From: Propionibacteriaceae bacterium
Lineage (GTDB): Bacteria > Actinomycetota > Actinomycetes > Propionibacteriales > Propionibacteriaceae
Assembly (NCBI GenBank): GCA_031287505.1
Contig: JAITSW010000051.1
Coordinates: 1 to 7,818 of the forward strand
Length of the DNA stretch: 7,818 nt
Direction of reading: 5' to 3'
A program made the translations under genes and the position numbers. The notes below the pieces were generated by a model that was not told where the DNA came from, made no database searches, and worked only from the letters and a program-made list of their open reading frames with translations. Of the stretch, positions 6,504-7,818 are shown one piece after another (position 1 is the first letter of the stretch; the number at the start of each line of letters is the position of its first letter).

Positions 6504-7417
6504 CACTTGCCTCCGTCCGCGACTTCCAAAGCGGCCGTCGCGCCCTGTCCTTTGCGGATGGCGCCGCTTGAGTTGTAGCCGCGCCCAAAATGCCGTTCGA
6601 TAAAGTACTGGATGACGCTCAATACCGTGGTGAAAGCCAGATACCAGATGCCTGCCACAATCAGCAGCTCGATCACCGCACCGTTGACGAAGTAAATCTG
6701 ATTGGCGGCGTTGACCAGCTCGGATGCCGCAATTGTGGACGCTAGCGAAGAGGTCTTCAGCATGCCGATGGCAGAGTTTCCAATCGGGGGGATGATGACC
6801 CGAAGCGTCTGCGGAAGGGTAATCCGCCGGAAGGTTTGGAAGGGTGAGAGGCCTATGGTTGCCGCCGCTTCGGCTTGCCCTTTGTCTACGGAGAGCAGTC
6901 CAGCGCGCACAACTTCCGTCATATAGGCGCCCTCGTTGATGCCCAGCCCCAAAACCGCTGCGACGAACGGCGTCACCACGTCGATCGTTCGCGCGCTAAA
7001 ACCGCCGAATCCAATGGTTGGGAAAACCAGCGCGATATTGAACCACAGCAGCAGTTGCAACAGCACCGGCGTCCCGCGGAAAACCCAGATATACCCCTCG
7101 GCCACCACTTTGCTCACCGGGTTTGAAGACTGCTTCATCATCGCGAACACCACGCCGAGCACCAGCCCCAACACCATCGAGAGGGCGGAGATTTCGAGTG
7201 TTGTGACGATGCCTTTGAGAATTGTCGGGGCAGCGAAGAACTTCGCGACCATCGGCCAATCAATTTGGCCGTTGGCAAAGGCGACGCCGAGCAACACCAA
7301 GAGCACCGTGATCACGACGCCGGCCACCCAACGCCAGGGGTGGGGCAAAGCGCGCACCCGATAAGACCGGCTAGTGAGTGCCGTGAGATCGACGCTCAGG
7401 TCGTTGGGCTGCGTCAT
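6503..7417 (-). CDS. Polar amino-acid-type ABC transporter permease
   Basis: A 304-residue inner-membrane subunit (from ATG 7417) of the His/Glu/Gln/Arg/opine TM1 family, forming the translocation path, probably as a homodimer since it is the only permease here. The N-terminal ~28 residues are cytoplasmic. Hydrophobic segments fall near residues 31-48 ([16 protein letters not shown]), 74-94, 115-138, 147-166 and 246-272. Typical motifs are [15 protein letters not shown] (111-125), [14 protein letters not shown] (161-174) and the EAA coupling loop [21 protein letters not shown] (starts Glu183), which docks on the ATPase. An in-frame GTG at 7429 would add four residues, but ATG 7417 has a weak GAG site 7 nt away and no better option is seen for the GTG. 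First gene of the leftward operon; the promoter and inverted repeat at 7449-7487 lie just upstream. Confidence 0.94.
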   Translation of the reverse strand: MTQPNDLSVDLTALTSRSYRVRALPHPWRWVAGVVITVLLVLLGVAFANGQIDWPMVAKFFAAPTILKGIVTTLEISALSMVLGLVLGVVFAMMKQSSNPVSKVVAEGYIWVFRGTPVLLQLLLWFNIALVFPTIGFGGFSARTIDVVTPFVAAVLGLGINEGAYMTEVVRAGLLSVDKGQAEAAATIGLSPFQTFRRITLPQTLRVIIPPIGNSAIGMLKTSSLASTIAASELVNAANQIYFVNGAVIELLIVAGIWYLAFTTVLSVIQYFIERHFGRGYNSSGAIRKGQGATAALEVADGGK

Positions 7418-7448
7418 AGTGAATCTCACTTGTCATTATTGGGAGCTG

Positions 7449-7476
7449 CGGCAACCATTTTTCTGAAAAGTTGCCG
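7449..7476 (-). promoter_or_regulatory. Inverted repeat at the predicted transcription start (operator or leader hairpin)
   Basis: CGGCAAC (7449-7455) and GTTGCCG (7470-7476) form a perfect 7-bp inverted repeat with a 14-nt centre. Inside it, four T and four A bases can extend the stem around a 3-nt loop with a 3-nt bulge. It begins where transcription from the TATAAT box should start, so it could be a repressor operator covering +1 to about +27 or a hairpin at the 5' end of the mRNA. No U-tract follows, so it is not a terminator. Confidence 0.5.
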
Positions 7477-7481
7477 TCGCA

Positions 7482-7487
7482 ATTATA
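7482..7487 (-). promoter_or_regulatory. -10 box (TATAAT) of the ABC transporter operon
   Basis: A perfect TATAAT on the minus strand lies 64 nt upstream of the permease ATG. No good -35 sits at 16-19 bp (the 17-bp position reads CTAGGG; the nearest TTGTCT is 21 bp away). This suggests a start near 7475 and perhaps dependence on an activator. Assignment rests on the box match and position only. Confidence 0.55.
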
Positions 7488-7523
7488 GGCCAAGGCTCAA
7501 TACGCCCTAGACAAGCCACTATG

Positions 7524-7553
7524 TTCTTCCGTCGGGGATGCTTCTGGGAAGAA
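7524..7553. repeat. Inverted repeat TTCTTCC/GGAAGAA downstream of the edge gene
   Basis: A perfect 7-bp stem (7524-7530 with 7547-7553) with a 16-nt loop lies about 80 nt beyond the stop of the DUF6636-like gene. GCTTCTGG (7540-7547) also pairs perfectly with CCAGAAGC (7596-7603). Neither is followed by a U-tract, so a terminator role for the edge gene is possible but not supported by canonical form. Confidence 0.3.
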
Positions 7554-7633
7554 ATCTGTGACCACTGCTCCTGTTATTCTCCACCTGTTCACTCTCCAGA
7601 AGCCGTGAAAACACAACTGGGTTGGAGGTCTTC

Positions 7634-7818
7634 TCACCAAGTGAGTTGGGCACTTCGAGATAGTTTGAATCCGTGATAAGTCTTGGTGTTCCAACAAGTC
7701 ATTCCAGTCTTGGAAGAAGAACAAACCCACTGGTCACCAGAAAAAGACGTGCCGTATTCCAAGATCGGAAGGTCATCTTCATGCCATGCGGCCGACCGCT
7801 CACCACTGCAGTTGCCTA
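7634..7818 (-). CDS. DUF6636-like secreted protein, C-terminal fragment at window edge
   Basis: The last 60 codons of a leftward gene whose start lies beyond the right edge; stop TGA at 7636-7634. The fragment reads through LPILEYGTSFSGDQWVCSSS, then KTGMTCWNTKTYHGFKLSRS and ends AQLTW. This pattern (LxYG, then C-S-S, GMTC, and a final HGFxLSR) matches the C-terminal end of the actinobacterial DUF6636 family as I remember it: small secreted or lipid-anchored proteins of unknown function, often with paired cysteines. Fragment cysteines 32 and 41 would be a plausible disulfide. Recognition rests on the motif spacing alone; signal peptide and N-terminal half are not visible. It shares the strand of the ABC operon but is 216 nt upstream of the permease ATG, with a promoter in between, so it is probably a separate unit. 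Confidence 0.6.
   Translation of the reverse strand, partial: GNCSGERSAAWHEDDLPILEYGTSFSGDQWVCSSSKTGMTCWNTKTYHGFKLSRSAQLTW

Noticed and set aside
7633..7645. CTCAC-CAA-GTGAG mini hairpin at the stop of the edge gene
   Set aside because: Only 5 bp with a 3-nt loop and no U-tract; too weak for a terminator and likely chance.
7497..7730. Minus-strand frame of 77 codons upstream of the ABC operon
   Set aside because: It starts at GTG right after a stop, has no family pattern and overlaps in another frame the DUF6636-like end, which has a much better signature.

Overview
This window looks like chromosomal DNA from a mid-GC actinobacterium. Pointers are GTG starts, GGAGG/AAAGGA ribosome binding sites, a lipobox ending AGC, an AglA-like alpha-glucosidase and an edge fragment resembling the actinobacterial DUF6636 family. 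GC content is judged by eye as clearly above 50%. The type of organism, perhaps an Actinomycetaceae-like genus, is inference. I see no rRNA, tRNA, CRISPR array, insertion sequence or phage gene.

Layout, left to right. (1) Positions 1-2006 hold a tight leftward cluster. In transcription order it is an aldo/keto reductase, an AllA-type (ureidoglycolate lyase family) cupin-like enzyme and a PfkB/ribokinase-family sugar kinase cut by the left edge; the gaps are 6 and 1 nt. (2) Positions 2007-2170 are a divergent promoter region. (3) Positions 2171-3757 encode a rightward GH13 alpha-glucosidase with an intact catalytic triad. (4) Positions 3758-4025 are a convergent intergenic stretch with no gene and no clear terminator. 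(5) Positions 4026-7417 hold a leftward four-gene operon. In transcription order it is a polar amino-acid-type ABC permease, a HisP-like ATPase, a lipoprotein solute-binding protein and a BtpA/SgcQ-family TIM-barrel protein. Three of the four genes are linked by 1-nt overlaps or a 28-nt gap with a good ribosome binding site. A perfect TATAAT box and a 7+7 bp inverted repeat precede the operon. (6) At the right edge, positions 7634-7818 hold the last 60 codons of a leftward gene whose product resembles DUF6636 secreted proteins.

Working together: the transporter set should form one importer, with the lipoprotein catching the ligand, the permease as a homodimeric channel and the ATPase driving it. 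The BtpA-like protein probably acts on the imported compound or a product of it. The binding protein lacks the aspartate that normally holds the alpha-amino group of amino acids, so the ligand may not be an ordinary amino acid. The reductase-AllA-kinase cluster looks like a small, unassigned catabolic route. The alpha-glucosidase would release glucose from short alpha-glucosides in the cytoplasm. No sequence evidence ties the three units to one pathway.
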